Shown: piece after piece, positions 34,761 to 45,136 of the stretch
Numbering within the stretch: position 1 is the first letter of the stretch
Layout: each line of letters begins with the position of its first letter
Assembly: GCA_023653785.1 (NCBI GenBank)
Contig: JAMKCH010012408.1
Span: 1-64,000, forward strand
Length of the DNA stretch: 64,000 nucleotides
Direction: 5' to 3'
Source: Ophioderma brevispina
Taxonomy: Eukaryota > Echinodermata > Ophiuroidea > Amphilepidida > Ophiodermatidae
Program-made: the position numbers and the translations under genes
The notes under the pieces: model-generated
What the model saw: only the letters and a program-made list of their open reading frames with translations
Told to the model about the DNA's origin: nothing
Database searches by the model: none

Positions 34761-35800
34761 TGTTATGGACGTCTCGTAGACGTCTAAGGTAGAAATACCT
34801 TTCAAACACAAATAACATGAGCCTGTGCACAAATGATCTAAATTATATATAATAAACAGTGGAATGATCTTTACTTGATTTGGTCAAGAATTTGGTATGT
34901 CCAAAACAAAATTACATATACACAATTAGTTAAGGATTACTTCGGTTAGTGTCCTGTGTTGCAAGCGTTGCAGTTCAACGATGATATGTCCTCACAGCGA
35001 CCACTCCAAAACTGACAGGCACAGTTCGTACAAAACTCCTCAGGTATCATATTCCAAGGGAATCTTTCTCAGTCCTGAAGGTAATCTTGTCCGGCAGTTC
35101 AAGACGACAAGGATACATTAAGTCCTCGACGATAATACATGTAAATCCACAGTATCAGTCCAAGAGAATCACCACGATTTCTATCTGTCCATCATTTGGA
35201 ATTCCATTTTGATTCCCAGGACTTTCGGCTTCAAAGACGACAGTTAGTTAGATAGAATAATTACAGCCCTCTGCTCCACATGGAATTGGACCATATAATA
35301 CATCCGGCACTGTGTGTGAGCATAAATTACCATTATTGTAGATCAAACTAGCTATCCATAATGTATAGCTGATTACAAAATGCTGAAGAGCGTCCTTCCA
35401 GTTCAAAACTACTATTTATCTTCACACAGCTAGAATTAACCTTTCTAAAATAATCATTACATATCATCATGCAGAAAAAATGACTTGCACAATCAAATCA
35501 GATATCACAATCTAATTTACATCACTTCATATATATACCTTTGTGGGGAAATTCCCAGATCTTGCAAGGTTTTGATCTTTTAAAGCATAACAGCGAGTCA
35601 GTTATAAGTTCGCATTCTTGGGAATCCCCCACTCCCTAGTGTGCAATTAAACAGGGCATTAGCAAAAACAACTAGGGGTATTCCCCTTTCTCTCGTTTAT
35701 AGTAAACAAATACTTTTCTGTGAGAAATCTTTCTCAAATAAAATTGAGGGAAAAATAATATTTTTAAAAGTTAATCAGAAAAAGGAGGCCATATAAAACA
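34761..35800 (-). repeat. 5' LTR of the Gmr1-like element
   Basis: Begins TGTTATGGACGTCTCGTAG and ends GGCCATATAAAACA in plus-strand terms, co-linear with 28352-29407. It would carry the promoter for minus-strand transcription; I cannot point to a TATA box with confidence. Confidence 0.9.
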
Positions 35801-35804
35801 AGAG

Positions 35805-36795
35805 ACATTCAAATGGTAGGCCTTAAACGAATGCATGATACCCGCCAATGCAGGCCTATAGGACGAATTCGAATGATATTTTTATGATCCGGCTGACAAT
35901 GACGAAACAGTGGCCATGTACAAACGAAATTGTAGACCGAGAATTTGAATTAACACGGAACGAACCGTGCGACCATTGCGAAATTGAGTGCAACAGGTTG
36001 AAGTTGTTGACCAAAGGACGAAATCGAGTTGGCAAATGTACGGTTTCGATTTTTGGGGGACGACGAATTTGAACTTAAACAATAATTGTTGAGAATTCGG
36101 CTATATATGAACATTGATCGAAATCGAACGGGAAAACTATAATATGGGACATGCACTCTTCGGTTCAGTTACGCAGTTGCACGTAGAGTTACAGGCTCGA
36201 CGTCCCTGTGAGAGCAGTAAACACTTACTGCAAACATTAAAGGTCATGGCCCGATCGCTAATAGCTTCGTCCCCAGAAGCCCAGATTTTCCGGAAGTGGT
36301 CAATATTTTGGTATCGGAAGAACGCTACTATTTGCTCATTTAACCTGTGAAATCTTAGGCCAAAGGATGTTTGGTATTGGGAAAGTAATAGCGAAATGTC
36401 CCCAATTGGTCGACTAGAACCAATATAATTTTACACAGTACTCTATGGGGTTACGAAATCACGTTTTCTGCTCTCACCATGAAAACGCTTGAAATATCGG
36501 GCGCGAAAACGTACATGTGGGGTTTTTGGGTGAAGGCCACACAATTCTATCAAGTTGAAACTTTATTATCCTCTTAAATGGGACCTCCCCCTTTAACCTT
36601 GTTATTGATACTCATCATGATATGGGGACCCGACCGAACATTGAACCATTTACAAGTTTACCTTCTCAAATCTCAAAACATTCACTGTTAAGGCAAGCAT
36701 TTCCGTGTTGAATAGGACGTTTACTAGAGAGTTATCAAACCAGTTATATCGATGGAGCGTACTCAGCCTAATTAAGATCATTGTACTGTTGGACG
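35805..36795. other. no recognisable feature
   Basis: A 74-codon plus-strand frame at 35848-36072 has a CDHCEIEC cluster but no family resemblance I can name. Nothing else stands out. Confidence 0.35.
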
Positions 36796-36799
36796 TGAT

Positions 36800-37660
36800 T
36801 AAACACTCCAGTTTTTAAAAATGGCCGCCGTGCTTCGACAAATTTTGAAATCCCTTCCTCCTAATTTTCGACACCGGGATACGATGAACTTCCCCGATCG
36901 ATTTCGATTATCTTTGGCAGATAGATACCCCTTATCTGCAGTTCGTGGACACAGTCGTACGCAATAAGAGTAGTACCTATTAAAAAGGATCTCAGAACGG
37001 TGTACAAAAGCAAAGGACGGATTCTACATCGTAAAATCAAGTCAATAATAATGTTGCGTGCCATCATTGCAGCGGGGGGACCCCGTGTGCGTTTGGGTGC
37101 GAAGCACGATGACGAGATGTGATGGAGATTTTTGGCAAAAGCAATGAATCGCAGAAATATGCGTACCCTGGTGCGGATCAATGTAGGTGCGACAGTCTGT
37201 TCCAGTTCAAACCACTCTTTCACGAACAGATGTTTCATGGGATTTAAACGTTGAATGAAGTCGTTCCACGACGATGTTAAGGTTCGGATTAGATGGAGAA
37301 CGAGTAGGTAATACCTGCCAGATGACATGTAGCGGAATATTACAGTTCTTGGTTGAAAGAAAGAAAAATCGCTTTGTACATTCGGTCAGATGTCCATCTT
37401 TATCCAAAATGAAGTATGGGGGAAGGGAAGTGACAGGGAAGAATCTTTGAAGATCTTTGGTTCGAAGGACATCTCAGAAGGATGAAGATTGGAAAGGGTG
37501 CTAATAGAAAATGAAGACATCAGGAATGTGCTGTATCAAAGGGCGGCAGGGGAAGGGAAGAGGAAGGCCAGATCAAGAAGGTGCCGCTCGTGTGGAGTTA
37601 CTTCATGTCAGTATTGGGTGAGTGGAACACATGCATCCTATAGTATCCGGTTATGCAAAA
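36800..37660 (+). other. diverged relative of the 2.45-kb tandem unit (possible exon ending in GTGAGT)
   Basis: Scattered but co-linear similarity to 54180-54965 and 56690-57450: an ATGGCCGC start-like block, CGCAGAAATA(C/T)GCGT, AACCACTC-TTC-CG-AC followed by GG-TTTA-ACGT, AAGTCGTTCC, then a GGGGAAGGG block, a GATGAAGA block and finally TATTGGGTGAGT. The frame around 37400-37600 keeps similar acidic and basic residues in the 54.7-kb copy (GKG-E-SLK, then E-R-K-K-rich end). This may be an exon of a multicopy gene or a transposon gene, with GTGAGT as donor. No product is recognisable. The minus strand is also open here for 155 codons (36861-37328), without a known match. Confidence 0.35.
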
Positions 37661-37741
37661 CATATTGTTTATGCAAACAAGTTTAACGATGTCTGAAGAT
37701 TGATTAACTTCCTGGAGATGCCAGCGCACACAAGTGGTGAA

Positions 37742-37835
37742 AAAAAAAACGTGCGCTGATGGGCCAGACTCGAACCGGCAACCTCAGTAGGACTAGCTCG
37801 GAGCTTCTTGCCAGTCGGACTATAGAGGAGGGTTG
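37742..37835 (-). repeat. tRNA-like sequence (SINE head or tRNA pseudogene)
   Basis: On the minus strand, TGGCAAGAAGC could serve as an A box and GGTTCGAGTCTGG is a good B box/T-arm, about 40 bases apart. A T10 run follows at 37740-37749 and could terminate pol III. CAGCGCAC and GTGCGCTG flank that T run as a hairpin. Stem pairing for a whole tRNA is unconvincing. Confidence 0.35.
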
Positions 37836-37859
37836 GGGTGAGGAAGCGATTAGAGATCA

Positions 37860-38155
37860 TCTCCAGGTTTGTGTAGTCAAGTAGTTAAAATTTTCACTTA
37901 GCATAGACTGTTATTGGAGACAAGCTCGGCTTAAGTTATCGCTACAGTGGCCAAATGCTGGATTTTAAACTGAGAAAAAGACTGGTATTGATTTGGAAGT
38001 GGGCAAAACGGGTTCAGTTCCATAATTCTTCGTGATGATAGGCAAAGTAATAATCGTTTATTCGACAAGGGTTTGAGTTTGACGGAGGAGGAGGGGACAC
38101 ATGTGGCATGGTCAAAGGTCAATGGGGGACAAAAATAGGACAAAATGAGTTAATT
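37860..38155. other. no recognisable feature
   Basis: Nothing identifiable. The minisatellite starts just after it, and an AAAGGTCAATGGGG at 38115 may be a decayed edge unit. Confidence 0.4.
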
Positions 38156-38159
38156 GCTA

Positions 38160-39650
38160 TAAAACCTTTATCTGTTGTGGTACGATGATGAAACTTGGTT
38201 GGAGTCAACATTCAGTGCCGAAAAAATTTTGAGGTCATTTCAAGGTCATACGAGGTCATCCAAGGTCAAATCACATAAAACATCGTGGTAGGAGGATGAA
38301 AATTGGTTGGGTGTGGTAAAATCAGTACCAACAATTTTGAAGGTCTTTCAGGTCATCTGAGGGTAATCCAAGGTCAAATCACTCAACAGGTGGGGTAGGA
38401 GGATTGAAAATGGTGGGTTTTGTGTCAAATTCTTTAGTACCAAAATTTTGAAGGTCATTTAAAGGTCATCACGGTCAAATCACTGTAACATGTCGGATAA
38501 GGAGGATGAAAATTGGTGGGCTGTGGCAAACATTCAGTACCAAAAATTTTTTTTGATTGTTTTTATGTGTCATTTCAAGGTCATCCTGAGGTCATCCAAG
38601 GTCAAATCACCTTAACATGTGGTAGGAGCGGTTGAAAATTGGTGGGTGTGGTCAACATTCAGTACCCAATAAATTTTGCAAGGTCATTCAAGGTCAATAA
38701 AGTCAAATCACTTAAAATGGGAAGGTCACGAGGTATCAAGGTCAAATCAAACTAACATTTGTAGGAGGAGGTAGGATGTTGAAACTGGGTGGGTGTGGTC
38801 AACATTCAGATACAAAAATTTTGAAGGTCATTTCAAGGTCATCGAGGCCGCCAAGGTAAATCATTTCTAACATTGTGGTAGGGACGTGAAAATTGGTGGG
38901 TGTGGTCAAACATCTGTACCAATAATGTTGAAGGGTCATTTCAAGGTCCTCTAGGTCAATCACTTAACATGGGAAGGAGGAGGATGAAAATGAGGACGAG
39001 GACGGTGGTGGTGGTGGTCAACATTCAGTAGAAAAATTTTGAAGGTATTTCAAAGGGCAGCGAGGTTCATCCAAGGTCAAATCACTGGACATTGTGCTTG
39101 GAGGGTAACTTGGTGGGTCTGATCAACCTCTGTGCCAAAAACTTTTGAGGTCTGTGACGGTCTATGCAGGGGTTCATCAAGGTCAATCACAAATATGTGG
39201 TAGGAGGAGGATAATTGGTGGATGGGTCAACCATTCAGTGCGACATTTGAGGTCATTTGACGTCATTGAGGGGTCATTCAATGGTCAAAGCAACTTAACA
39301 TGTGGAGGAGGATGGTGAAAATTGGGGGGTGGTGGTCAAATTTAGTACAAAATTTGAAGGTCATTTAAGGTTCAGTGGGGTATCCAAGGTCAACACTCAC
39401 ATGTGGTTATGAGGAGCGAACTTGGTGTGTGGTTCATCTTCAGTGCAAAAAAATTGTCATTTGAAGGTAGTTGTGGGGTCATTTAAGGTCAAATTATAAT
39501 TCATTGTGTAGGAGGTAGGAGGAGGATGAAAAAATGAAATGGGTGGATGTGGTCAACATTTGTGTTGGACACTTGGAAGTCATTTCAAGGTCATGTGGGG
39601 TATTCAAGGTCAAATCACCTTTAACAGTGGTAGGAGGAGGATTGGAAACT
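38160..39650 (+). repeat. minisatellite, ~105-bp unit, about 14 copies, rich in AGGTCA
   Basis: The unit runs approximately: CATGTGGTAGGAGGATGAAA, ATTGGTGGGTGTGGTCAACA, TTCAGTACCAAAAATTTTGA, AGGTCATTTCAAGGTCATC, GAGGTCATCCAAGGTCAAA, TCACTTAA. Unit starts are near 38175, 38284, 38390, 38492, 38613, 38757, 38876, 38968, 39095, 39195, 39300, 39400, 39505 and 39615. I count roughly 25 intact AGGTCA or its AAGGTCA form. The last units are more diverged. No open frame spans it. Confidence 0.9.
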
Positions 39651-39689
39651 TGGTGGGCCATGCACAATCTTCCCTGAGACTTAAAAAAT

Positions 39690-40410
39690 TTTTTGTTGAC
39701 TTCTGTTCTTGCTATGCACTGGGTGGAGGACCTTTGTGGTTCGAGACCGACCTTGTTCATAGAGATAGACACTCAAATAGATTCTTACCTTGGGTTAGGG
39801 CTACAGAAACGTTTAAAAGAGAGAAAACGTGATTTTCATTTGCTTAGATTTCAATTGTAAAACATAGGCTGAATTTCATATTTGTCCTATACGAAATTAG
39901 AAATTTCACAAGTTTGTACCAAACGAAACATTTCTCAGCCTAACTCCTGGGACGTGGGGATATTTTGATGGAAAGCTTTAATCAGGGCAAAAATCCAGTA
40001 CTTTCGAGTTTTTAGGGACACCAGCAATATGTGAAATCTCTCGTGCACCTTTAGTGTTGAAACGGGACCGTTCCTAAAGACTTATGACATGACCCTGTAA
40101 TGTGCCCCCAATTGTCGAATCTACTTACAATTAGAAAATGAAGAAATCCACATCGGATGATGATCGTGCATCTTTCACCATCGGTTGCATGTAGTCAATG
40201 ATATGGTTGCTTGGGCGATAAAACTGATTTCTTAGTGAAGGCGGTTAATCCTCCACGGGCTAGATTAAGAGTGTGATTTAATATGTTGACCTCAATGACG
40301 TATTTGACACAATGACGCACAAATACATTCATAATTACAGATTCAGCATATTCACGGTGTAATTGTGGCCCACGCTTGAAGGTTATAAATATAATATGCC
40401 AAACCGCCCC
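39690..40410. other. no recognisable feature
   Basis: Nothing I can identify on either strand. Confidence 0.4.
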
Positions 40411-40419
40411 GCAGGGCAC

Positions 40420-40836
40420 GTAAAAAGGTGGTGGGGGTGCGGACCCCCCCCCCCTCCAAAAAAAAACCGGGCAATCTGCAAAAAGGTCCGCTTATCGTGC
40501 TGAAGTTTGCCGTTTTTCTGCCTCAAACGCCGGCCCGAGGCATATTTGCATGGAGGGTAACCCTTTATAATAGATTTAAATTTTCCAGAAAAGTAAGGGT
40601 TTTATACGTAAAATGAATGTTCAAATCGACAGAGCTTCTGGGGCTTCGCCGCCGGACCCCCCACCGGATCCCTGAACCCCACCCGTTAGTTCTCGCGACT
40701 GCTCGAAAGGTCCATTCTGAAAATCACACGAACCCAAACCCCCCCCTCACCCCCACCCACCCCCACCCCCCCCACCCAAAAAACACACCCCCGCCCACCC
40801 CCCCCCCCCCCAATTAAATTCCTGGCTACGGGCCTA
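40420..40836. repeat. C-rich element with DNA-transposon-like right end
   Basis: Alternates GTGGGGGTGCGGACCCC and C-runs (40441-40453, 40738-40812). The right end, read inward on the minus strand, is AGGCCCGTAGCCAGGAATTT (40816-40835), similar to the CAGG-CGTAGCCAGG ends of non-autonomous hAT-like elements. The left end is not resolved; CGCCCCGCAGGGC at 40406 may be close to it. Confidence 0.4.
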
Positions 40837-40894
40837 TAACCAGTGCTGTCGTGTTAGCATTGTGCTTTTCCTTGATTCACTGTGATCGTTGCTC

Positions 40895-41175
40895 TGCTAG
40901 GGTTCCATCATGGGCCCTCTATAGTTCAACAGTTTAATTCACAGGGCACAATGTCTTTTAACATCTATGTGGATGTTACACAAATATATACCAGCAACCC
41001 AAATGGACTGTTTCAGTGCCTCTAAATAAGCTATTGTAGAAACTTGTATCAGTTAATAGATACTCTTGAAGACATAACAAGTCGGAAGTTTGATATGGAG
41101 AAGAGCTAGTGTCTGGTTATTGGTGAAACCGTAAAGGTCCCCAGGAATGAAGATGATAAACCTACTCCAAGTCTT
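40895..41175 (+). pseudogene. LINE reverse-transcriptase scrap (decayed YADD box)
   Basis: GSIMGPL (40911-40925) matches RT block B', and YVDVTQIYTSNPNG (40966-41007) matches the YADDTQ block with the second catalytic Asp replaced by Val. CLVIGETV at about 41115 fits the K-E-LVIG block that follows. This is the L2/CR1/Jockey style of RT. Flanks carry no further readable domains. Confidence 0.6.
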
Positions 41176-41199
41176 TACGGGACATTCCATTCCAAGAAA

Positions 41200-41660
41200 C
41201 AGGGCCAGAAAAAAGATACAATACCAGTGACATCATTAGTGAAACTATTGATTTTCAGTTGTGTCATGAATAGATTGCACACCAGTCACGGAACGGAATT
41301 TTATATTACTCTCTGAAAAATCAAAGTTTCACTAATGATGTCATCACCACCAAATATTGAATACTTTAGTCATCATGTATTGTAGACACAAAACCACCAT
41401 CATTCTATTGAATTTATCGTACCTTTACAACTGTTAGGGGTCGCAATCTACCTTGAGTCCCAACGAGAGGATTAGGACAGTTTTGTGAATTTCTATAAGC
41501 TCTGCCATTCCTGCCACTTTGCTTCTCCGATGTCCTGCCTTTCCCGGAAATTATGACTCTCGCCACTGATGTAGTCGATTTTTTTAAAATCCAAGCGACA
41601 AGGGAAAAAATAAATTAGTGAAAAAACTTTTTTCCCCTCACGTGTAACGTCTCATGTTCG
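41200..41660. other. no recognisable feature
   Basis: Two copies of a TTTCACTAATGATGTCA/GTGACATCATTAGTGAAAC motif lie in inverted orientation (41226-41245 and 41328-41344). Nothing else is identifiable. Confidence 0.4.
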
Positions 41661-41839
41661 GATCTCAGCTGACGCCACCCATGTGGTAGCTTTTACCAGC
41701 AATGTTTTCCAATGGCATACGGACGTATCTTTCAAGGCACGGCCAACAGGGGTACGTATTCGGAAGAGTTTTTACATAAACCAAGGTCATATTGAGGATA
41801 TGTGTATGCACTTGTCTTTGAGCATCGATGAGGAAAACA

Positions 41840-42530
41840 ACCCTATCACCAAACATGCAGGCAGATATTTATCCAGATATCACTGTTTTCACAGCAGCTG
41901 GGAGATATATTGCGCAGAGCTTCTTTGGAGATATAATGCCTCTCAACAATGTTCAGAGAGTGTTGGTTAAAAACACGCACATTTTGAGACATCATTTTAC
42001 CCTTGATCTCTGAGCATTGATGAGCTGAAAGAAACTGCCTTGGCCTATCCTTAATACATGCACCGCAGCACATTTATTCAGACTATTTCACTGCTTTTAC
42101 AGCAGGGGGTTGGGGATGTAATGTAACAGAGCTATCTTTTGAGATGCCTCTGGGGAAACAATATTAGAAAAATATGGAAGAGCACACTATGTATATCGTT
42201 GGATAATAATTGTAGCAGTGTCGGCCACAGAGGGGGAGGGAATGACACATTTGTGGCAAAAATCAGCGATTTTGGTTCCAAAAATATCCACCAAAATAAT
42301 TTTGGCAAAAATCAGCTATTTGGGGCCAGAATTGGTTTTTCCCAACCAAAATTTCACTTTGGCCCTCCGCCCCAATTTCAATTTCCCTTGCCCGCGAAAA
42401 AAAGAAGTTGGTGCGCCTATCACACGACTTGCAGCGTCGGTGTTTATCAAAGGCTATTTTACTGCTTTCCAGAAACTATCAAATGGACAGTAACAGAGGT
42501 TCTCTTTAAGATAGTGCATATGACGTAATA
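41840..42530 (+). repeat. three diverged direct repeats of unknown nature
   Basis: Similar blocks occur near 41858, 42066 and 42430: a GCAG-(A/C)-ATTTAT(C/T)-A start, A-T-TCACTG-TTT, ACAGCAG-GGGAGAT or equivalents, GTAACAGAG-T, then TCT(T/C)TT(G/A)AGAT. A 95-codon open frame (41683-41967) covers the first. Whether this is a decayed coding repeat or a satellite remnant cannot be told. Confidence 0.35.
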
Positions 42531-42596
42531 TAATTTTAATTTTAATATAATTTATATTAAAAAAAAAAAAAAAACGGAGAAACTGGCGAGCAGTGA

Positions 42597-42700
42597 ATAA
42601 AAAAGACGAAAAATACACGGGCTCGCACCCGGTACTTTCGCTTACTAGACTTGAGATTAAACCACTGGACCACGAGCACTGTGATTATGTGGAATCGGAG
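42597..42700 (-). mobile_element. tRNA-derived SINE, copy 1
   Basis: On the minus strand there is a perfect A box, TGGTCCAGTGG (plus 42662-42672), and a near-consensus B box, GGTGCGAGCCC (42619-42629), 33 bases apart, followed by a T run at 42597-42602. The 5' flank TCCACATAATCACAG is shared with copy 2. Confidence 0.55.
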
Positions 42701-42954
42701 AGCGAGAGAAAGACAGAAGAAACGAGATCTACGTTCTGTCTGTCTTTATGGAGGATTTCAATCGGCCGTAATTATATATAGTTTTTAGAAGGGGTGGGCT
42801 TATGCATGCTTTTCTAGCAGAAACTATGGACGAAGCGAAACTACAATGCATGTCACGCGGGATCAGTATACAAACCAAGAAACGGATAAGACCATAATAT
42901 TATATAAAGGCTGGAGAAACTGGCCGAGCATTGAATTAGAGCTCGTTTCTCCGG

Positions 42955-43020
42955 TTATCCACATAAACACACAGTCCTCTGTGGTCCAGTGGTTAATCTC
43001 AAGCCTAGTAGGCGATGATA
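42955..43020 (+). mobile_element. tRNA-derived SINE, copy 2 (partial, inverted relative to copy 1)
   Basis: ATCCACATAAACACACAG, then TGGTCCAGTGGTTAATCTCA and AGCCTAGTAGGCGA match copy 1 base for base apart from a few changes. No B box remains. A direct repeat GGAGAAACTGGC-GAGCA-TGAA also occurs beside each copy (42575 and 42913). Confidence 0.55.
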
Positions 43021-43024
43021 TATA

Positions 43025-43480
43025 ATGCCTCTTGATTATACTGTAAATTATGTCTATTGTAACGAAAATGTTGCTCTACAAGATTTAAGGTTCTCATTGT
43101 TTCACTGATTCAGCAAGCTACCAGATGGCGGAGGGGAAAACTGGTTCACAGATGGCTTTACAGTTGCACTTGATCCTCAAGAAAATCTTGATCCTAAGCC
43201 TTGAAATCCTCTCCAACGTACCCATGGAAATCAAAGATATTGGAGCTATCCGTTACGGCGATTTTATAAAGGCTGCCACCACCCAGTATAAGGCTATTAG
43301 TGCAAGAAAGTGGGGTTTTTGACCTAAAAAAATTGCAACAAAAAGTTTTTGTGTTATCATATTTTTAATGGTCACAAGAATGTGTTAAAAGTCTAGGGAA
43401 ATCAACAAAGCAGGGAACATGTAAAAACATGGGAGAAAGTTTTGGAAATGTGTCAAAAGTAAACACAGGTCTAAAGTGTT
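43025..43480. other. no recognisable gene
   Basis: A 65-codon plus-strand frame at 43125-43322 has an amphipathic look but no recognisable motif. Nothing else. Confidence 0.35.
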
Positions 43481-43483
43481 TTG

Positions 43484-43719
43484 ACACTGTAAAACATATT
43501 TACTCAATATGGAGTAAAAAGGGGATCGCATGGAAAAGAGGAAAAGATTAATCGAAATGGAGTGAAAAACTAACTCAAAATGGAGTGAAACTTAATCCAT
43601 TCCGGATTAAGATTTTACTCTTTTAACTCAAAATGGAGTGAAATTTACTCCATGCGGAATTAGATTTTACTCTTTTAAGAGCGATCCCCTTTTTTACCTC
43701 CTCGGTATTTTTACAGTGT
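43484..43719. mobile_element. palindromic MITE, 236 bp, ACACTGTAAAA ends
   Basis: The left end ACACTGTAAAACATATTTAC is matched in inverse by the right end, GGTATTTTTACAGTGT (43704-43719). The next inner blocks also match: AAAAAGGGGATCGC on the left against GCGATCCCCTTTTTT on the right. Between them lie tandem copies of AACTCAAAATGGAGTGAAA and complements, so most of the element can fold on itself. No coding potential. Superfamily cannot be set without a sure target-site duplication. Confidence 0.75.
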
Positions 43720-43724
43720 AACCT

Positions 43725-45130
43725 ACACCAACTATTCCGCTATTCCCTGGTCATGAGGATTTAAAAAAAGGTTATAGTTTACCAATCTACGGTCATAGTT
43801 CGGGAGTGTAGGCTCATAACGTCCACCTCAAGGTCATCCTGGGGTATTTATTTATCAGTGATCGACTGTGAGAAACTCGGCTCCAAATTGTCTGTGTGGT
43901 CATTATAACAAGAAATGCATTATTTGCCTCTGCATGAAACATTTTGTCGTAGGTAACTTAGATGGTTGGTGAGCATTAATGACCCCATGGATATGTAGAC
44001 CATGTACATTTTGACCTCAAAAATTACGGGGACAAATGGTTTTATTAATGAGTGAAGTATATATTTTCTGGTCTTTTTGAGACTTATTAAGATTGGTACC
44101 ATTTTTAAAAAGAATCGAAAGCATTCTGAAATCTTGACCCAAGGATGTACGTTGATCCTCTTTTGCCCGATAACTATTAAACTATACCCCACAGATTAGT
44201 GCAAACGATACTTTTAATCCTTAGACATGGCCAAAATGTAGTATAGATTCAGTACAATGATTCTATATCCCACCTACAAACTTTCTCACTGCAAATAAAT
44301 GCAGGGACGACACAAAAAGTTGTTGCAATTATTTTGCTTTAAAATCATTATTTTATGTTAAATTGCAACGTTCCCCCGGCTCGCTACTTACACTTCCGGA
44401 CTTTTGGATATGGTATTCTCTCCTCATTTCTAAGTATAAAAATACCAAACTGTTTCTGTTGCAATTACTTTGCTTTAAAACCATTATTTTATTAAAAAAA
44501 ACTTTCTTGCACTATATATTTTCCTGTGTACGTCATTCCAAGATTCTTTACTCTAGTTTGTCATTACGACCCATGTTGTTATAATAAGGCTTTTAGAAGC
44601 GGTATCTATAAACCTAAAACAATTCCATCCAAATTAATAACTTGTTGAGTCCTGTCCGGGTTTCCCTGTTTTTTATTGACACCAAAACATAATCTTTTAA
44701 ATATCCAGAACAGTTTAACCTGTAAATTGTTCAATAATAAAATGAACGCGAAATATTCCGTACGAGTCTGCATACCTGAGGTATTACGCTGGGTTGGGTA
44801 GCTGGTTGTTACCTGCCTTATGTCAATACAAAAGTATTGATAAGACTTTATGAAAGTTTGGTTTTGGTACTTTCACTGGACCGAAAGGTTCATCCATCAC
44901 ATTACTTGATGGCCATGGACGAGAACAATGGTTGCGATGCCAACATAAGAAGTGCCGGTCAGTTTATCGTGCAATTGAAGAAATTCAGCAACATTTATCA
45001 TCACCCTGACAATTTTTTCGCTACCTGTTACAGAAGTTCATTGTTTCAGATCAGCTGTATCATGGTTAAACGTTAGTTGAAGAAGAAAAAACAACCCAAT
45101 ATTTGGCTAGTTACTTATGAGAGGTAGATT
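43725..45130. other. no recognisable gene; one short direct duplication
   Basis: GTTGCAATTA-TTTGCTTTAAAA-CATTATTTTAT appears at 44322-44356 and again at 44457-44492. Open frames at 43920-44192 (minus, 90 codons) and 44837-45076 (plus, 79 codons) resemble nothing known. Confidence 0.4.
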
Positions 45131-45136
45131 CTGATT

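Larger units (their letters stand above)
28352..35800 (-). mobile_element. Gmr1-like Ty3/gypsy LTR retrotransposon, 7.45 kb, order gag-PR-INT-RT-RH
   Basis: Two ~1.05-kb LTRs in the same orientation flank an internal region read on the minus strand. The LTRs start TGTTATG and end TAACA/AAACA. AGAG flanks both sides (28348-28351 and 35801-35804), a likely target-site duplication. A tRNA-Pro-like primer-binding site and a purine tract lie just inside the LTRs. In the direction of transcription the domains are gag, aspartic protease, integrase zinc-binding and core, integrase C terminus, RT, then RNase H, with nothing coding after RNase H. Ordinary Ty3/gypsy elements have integrase last. Integrase before RT in an element whose RT is of gypsy type is the signature of the Gmr1 group. 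Numerous frameshifts are present, some likely sequencing error. Confidence 0.88.

Noticed and set aside
28352..35800. Ty1/copia element (because integrase precedes RT)
   Set aside because: RT and RNase H blocks are of Ty3/gypsy type, and the integrase core and C-terminal blocks also read as gypsy-like. The Gmr1 arrangement explains the order.
28352..35800. Two nested gypsy fragments giving a false domain order
   Set aside because: A single LTR pair, one PBS, one PPT and continuous same-strand coding from gag to RNase H, with no second LTR or duplicated domain inside.
28352..35800. Endogenous retrovirus with an envelope gene
   Set aside because: No coding space or envelope-like sequence between RNase H and the 3' LTR.
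36861..37328. 155-codon minus-strand frame as a gene
   Set aside because: The related sequences at 54.5 and 57.0 kb keep no matching minus-strand frame, and no domain is recognisable.
38160..39650. CRISPR-like array
   Set aside because: The whole ~105-bp unit repeats without unique spacers. The sequence is eukaryotic.
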